This document shows, piece after piece, positions 8,322 through 10,189 of a DNA stretch of 10,189 nt. The stretch is from NCBI GenBank assembly GCA_964637705.1, contig CAZWVM010000126.1, positions 1 through 10,189 on the forward strand. The letters are read 5' to 3'. How positions within the stretch are numbered: position 1 is the first letter of the stretch; the number at the start of each line of letters is the position of its first letter. A program made the position numbers and the translations under genes. Source of the stretch: CAZWVM01 sp964637705 (GTDB taxonomy: Bacteria; UBA8481). The notes below the pieces were generated by a model. The model saw nothing but the letters and a program-made list of their open reading frames with translations, did no database searches and was not told the DNA's origin.

Positions 8322-9752
8322 GTGACCGTCGCCGCGCCGCATTCCCGCCTCTCGCTCCTCCTCCTCCTCTGCCTCCGCCATCTCCTGGGCGGGCGCTTCC
8401 CGGTCTTTCTCCGCTACCGGTGGAAGCGCTGGCTGACGGCAGCGCTCGGCTTCGCCGCGACGATCGCGGTCGCGGTCTTCATCGCGCTCCGGGGCTCCCC
8501 GGTCTGGGGCGCCGCCGCTTTCGTCGCCGGCGCGGTGATCCTCGCCGCCCTTCACCGTCTCGCGCACGGCGCCCTGCCGGAGGCCGCGCGGGGCGCCTAC
8601 GCCTCCGCCGTCACCTTCGTGGCGGTCCTCGGCATCGCCATCGCGGTCATGACCCTGATCGTCATCGTCTCCGTCATGGACGGCTTCTCGCGCGACATCC
8701 AGGAGGCCCTCCTGAAGACGACGCCGGAGGTGACGGTCACGAACTTCGACCAGCCGATGGATCCGCGGACCGCCGAGGTGATCGCGGCCGTGCCCGGGGT
8801 CCGGCACGCGGACCCGTTCATCGAGAGTGACATGCTGATGAAGATCGAGGGGCTGGAGCGCCCGATCCCGGTGAAATTCCGCGGAGAGACCTCTGCCGCG
8901 AGGCGCCGCCCCGGCGGGCCGGATCTCGAGAAAGGGTCCTGGGACGCGCTCGACACGCCCGGCGCGATCGTCATCGGCGCGGAGATGGCGCGCGTCTACA
9001 TGCTCCGTCCCGGCGACCGGCTCTGGTTCATCACCGACCAGGCGGCCGTGACGCCGATGGGCGTCATGGCGGGGATGCAGGAGGTGGAGGTCGCGGGCGT
9101 CTTCCGCTCGGGCTTCTACGAGGTGGACCAGGGCATGGTCTACGCGGGACTCGCGACCGCGCAGTCGCTTCTCGGGCTCGGGGACCGCGTCAACGGCGTC
9201 TCCGTCTCGGGCGACGATCCGTATGCCGCGCCCGACCTGGCCGCTCGCCTCCGCGCCGCGCTCACCGTGCCCGCGCTCGTCATGTCCTGGGCGGACACGC
9301 GGCGGAACCTGTACGAGGCGATGAGGACCGAGAAGGTCGCGATGTTCGTCATCGAGAGTCTCCTGATCCTGATCGCCTCCTTCAACATCTCCTCGACCCT
9401 GTATATGGCCGTCGGAAAGAAGACGCGGGAGATCGGGCTCCTGCGCGCCCTCGGCGTCACGCGCCGCGAGATTCTCGGTCTTTTCGCCCTCGAGGGGTTC
9501 TCGATCGGGACCGCGGGGACGCTCTTCGGCGGGCTTCTCGGTGTCGGATTCGCCCTGTACCTCAAGGTCTTTCCGGTGCACATGCCCGGCGGAGGGAGCG
9601 TCTACTACATCGACACGATCCCCGTGCACCTCTCGTGGGGGCTCGTGGCGGCGACCGCCGCCTGCTCGATCGCCATCTCCCTCGCCGCTTCGATCCTCCC
9701 CGCGCTCATGGCCGCGCGCCTGCGCCCCGCGAAGGCGTTGAGATATGAATAG
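8322..9752 (+). CDS. lolC: LolC/LolE-type lipoprotein-releasing ABC permease with extra N-terminal membrane hairpin
   Basis: Inner-membrane subunit of the LolCDE complex, which hands outer-membrane lipoproteins to LolA. With the GTG at 8322 it has 476 residues. An amphipathic start (LLLLLCLRHLLGG, residues 12-24) matches the family's ALRYL-type N-terminus. The usual first helix (about 96-118, ending VSVMDGF) comes some 70 residues later than expected: two extra hydrophobic helices (about 38-56 and 60-77) intervene. A periplasmic domain follows (about 120-335), then an FtsX core with three helices near 339-364, 388-412 and 440-465, including FNISSTLYMAVGKKTREIGL, LRALGVTRREI and a final PAKALRYE. 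An in-frame ATG at 8115 would add 69 polar, Cys/His-containing residues with poor codon bias, so GTG 8322 is preferred, though it lacks a ribosome site. The gene overlaps lolD by 8 bases. LolC and LolE are not distinguishable here; a MacB-like exporter is less likely. Confidence 0.85.
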   Translation: MTVAAPHSRLSLLLLLCLRHLLGGRFPVFLRYRWKRWLTAALGFAATIAVAVFIALRGSPVWGAAAFVAGAVILAALHRLAHGALPEAARGAYASAVTFVAVLGIAIAVMTLIVIVSVMDGFSRDIQEALLKTTPEVTVTNFDQPMDPRTAEVIAAVPGVRHADPFIESDMLMKIEGLERPIPVKFRGETSAARRRPGGPDLEKGSWDALDTPGAIVIGAEMARVYMLRPGDRLWFITDQAAVTPMGVMAGMQEVEVAGVFRSGFYEVDQGMVYAGLATAQSLLGLGDRVNGVSVSGDDPYAAPDLAARLRAALTVPALVMSWADTRRNLYEAMRTEKVAMFVIESLLILIASFNISSTLYMAVGKKTREIGLLRALGVTRREILGLFALEGFSIGTAGTLFGGLLGVGFALYLKVFPVHMPGGGSVYYIDTIPVHLSWGLVAATAACSIAISLAASILPALMAARLRPAKALRYE

Positions 9753-10189
9753 GGGCGCGGCGGCTCCCCTCGCCCTCGCCGCCCGCGGCGTCCGGAAGGG
9801 CTTTCCCCTCCCCGACGGGGGACGGCTCGAGGTTCTGAAGGGCGCGTCGCTCGAGGTGAGGGAGGGGGAGTCGGTCGCGATCATGGGAGTCTCGGGCTCG
9901 GGCAAGACGACCTTCCTGCACATTCTCGCGGGCATCGACACGGCGGACGAGGGGAGCGTGGAGATCGGGGGAGGCCGACCCGGGCTCGTCTTCCAGGCCC
10001 ACTACCTCCTGCCCGAGTTCGACGCCCTGGAGAACGTGGCCCTGGCCGCGCGGCTGGCCGGATCGTCCGCGGCGGCGGCCTCCCGCCGCGCGGCGGAACT
10101 CCTCGACGAGGTCGGCCTTTCCGCGCGGGCGCGTCACCTGCCGTCGGAGCTTTCGGGCGGGGAGACGGCGCGCGTCGCGCTCGCGCGGG
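9745..10189 (+). CDS. lolD: LolD-type ABC transporter ATPase, N-terminal part (3' end outside window)
   Basis: Cytoplasmic ATPase expected to power the adjacent permease. The first 148 residues are present. Walker A is GVSGSGKT at residues 48-55 (Lys54). The Q-loop is LVFQAHYLLPEFDALENVAL with Gln84; the LLPEF-ALENV wording is typical of LolD. The ABC signature LSGGE lies at 136-140. Walker B, the D-loop and the H-loop are beyond the window. Two oddities: only about 36 residues separate the start of Walker A from the Q-loop Gln, roughly 15 fewer than in typical LolD, so the loop after GSVEIGG is contracted to GRP; and after LSGGE the sequence is TARVALAR, where a conserved Gln (QRVAIAR) is usual. 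The ATG at 9745 overlaps the permease stop by 8 bases, with GAAGG 9 bases upstream inside the permease gene, so the two are translationally coupled. Confidence 0.88.
   Translation, partial: MNRGAAAPLALAARGVRKGFPLPDGGRLEVLKGASLEVREGESVAIMGVSGSGKTTFLHILAGIDTADEGSVEIGGGRPGLVFQAHYLLPEFDALENVALAARLAGSSAAAASRRAAELLDEVGLSARARHLPSELSGGETARVALAR

Noticed and set aside
8151..9941. 596-codon open frame on the minus strand opposite the permease and lolD start
   Set aside because: The composition is low-complexity (Asp/Arg/Glu/His/Gly) with no recognisable domain; the plus-strand FtsX-type core and Walker A leave no doubt about the real strand.

Overview
The window is a dense run of ten same-strand (+) genes from a high-GC, diderm-type bacterium. 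The diderm assignment is an inference from the LolC/LolD-type lipoprotein-export genes at the right end. Third codon positions are overwhelmingly G or C. The order ftsH-folP-cdaA-cdaR-pdxJ, followed by lysS-lolC-lolD, recalls Deltaproteobacteria- or Acidobacteria-like and related phyla, but the sequence alone does not fix the phylum.

Layout: the C-terminal end of the FtsH protease (1-596, cut by the window edge); folP, dihydropteroate synthase (596-1468); a YcgR-like PilZ protein, a probable c-di-GMP receptor (1465-2118); cdaA, membrane diadenylate cyclase (2120-2884); cdaR, a YbbR-repeat partner of CdaA (2881-3576); pdxJ, pyridoxine 5'-phosphate synthase (3573-4331); a three-GAF HD-GYP phosphodiesterase (4331-6505); and lysS, class II lysyl-tRNA synthetase (6502-8073). 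Every junction from ftsH to lysS is a 1- or 4-base start/stop overlap or a 1-base gap, so these genes probably form one translationally coupled operon. Then comes the only real gap, 8074-8321, which is visibly lower in GC and contains several inverted repeats. After it lie a LolC/E-type permease (about 8322-9752) and the 5' part of its ATPase LolD (9745-10189, cut by the window edge).

The most interesting feature is the signalling content of the housekeeping operon. A c-di-AMP synthase and its partner are interleaved with a predicted c-di-GMP receptor and a predicted cyclic-dinucleotide phosphodiesterase, while the glmM gene often found right after cdaR is not there. The permease also appears to carry an extra N-terminal transmembrane hairpin, and its ATPase has a shortened segment before the Q-loop. 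No RNA genes, insertion sequences or CRISPR arrays were recognised.
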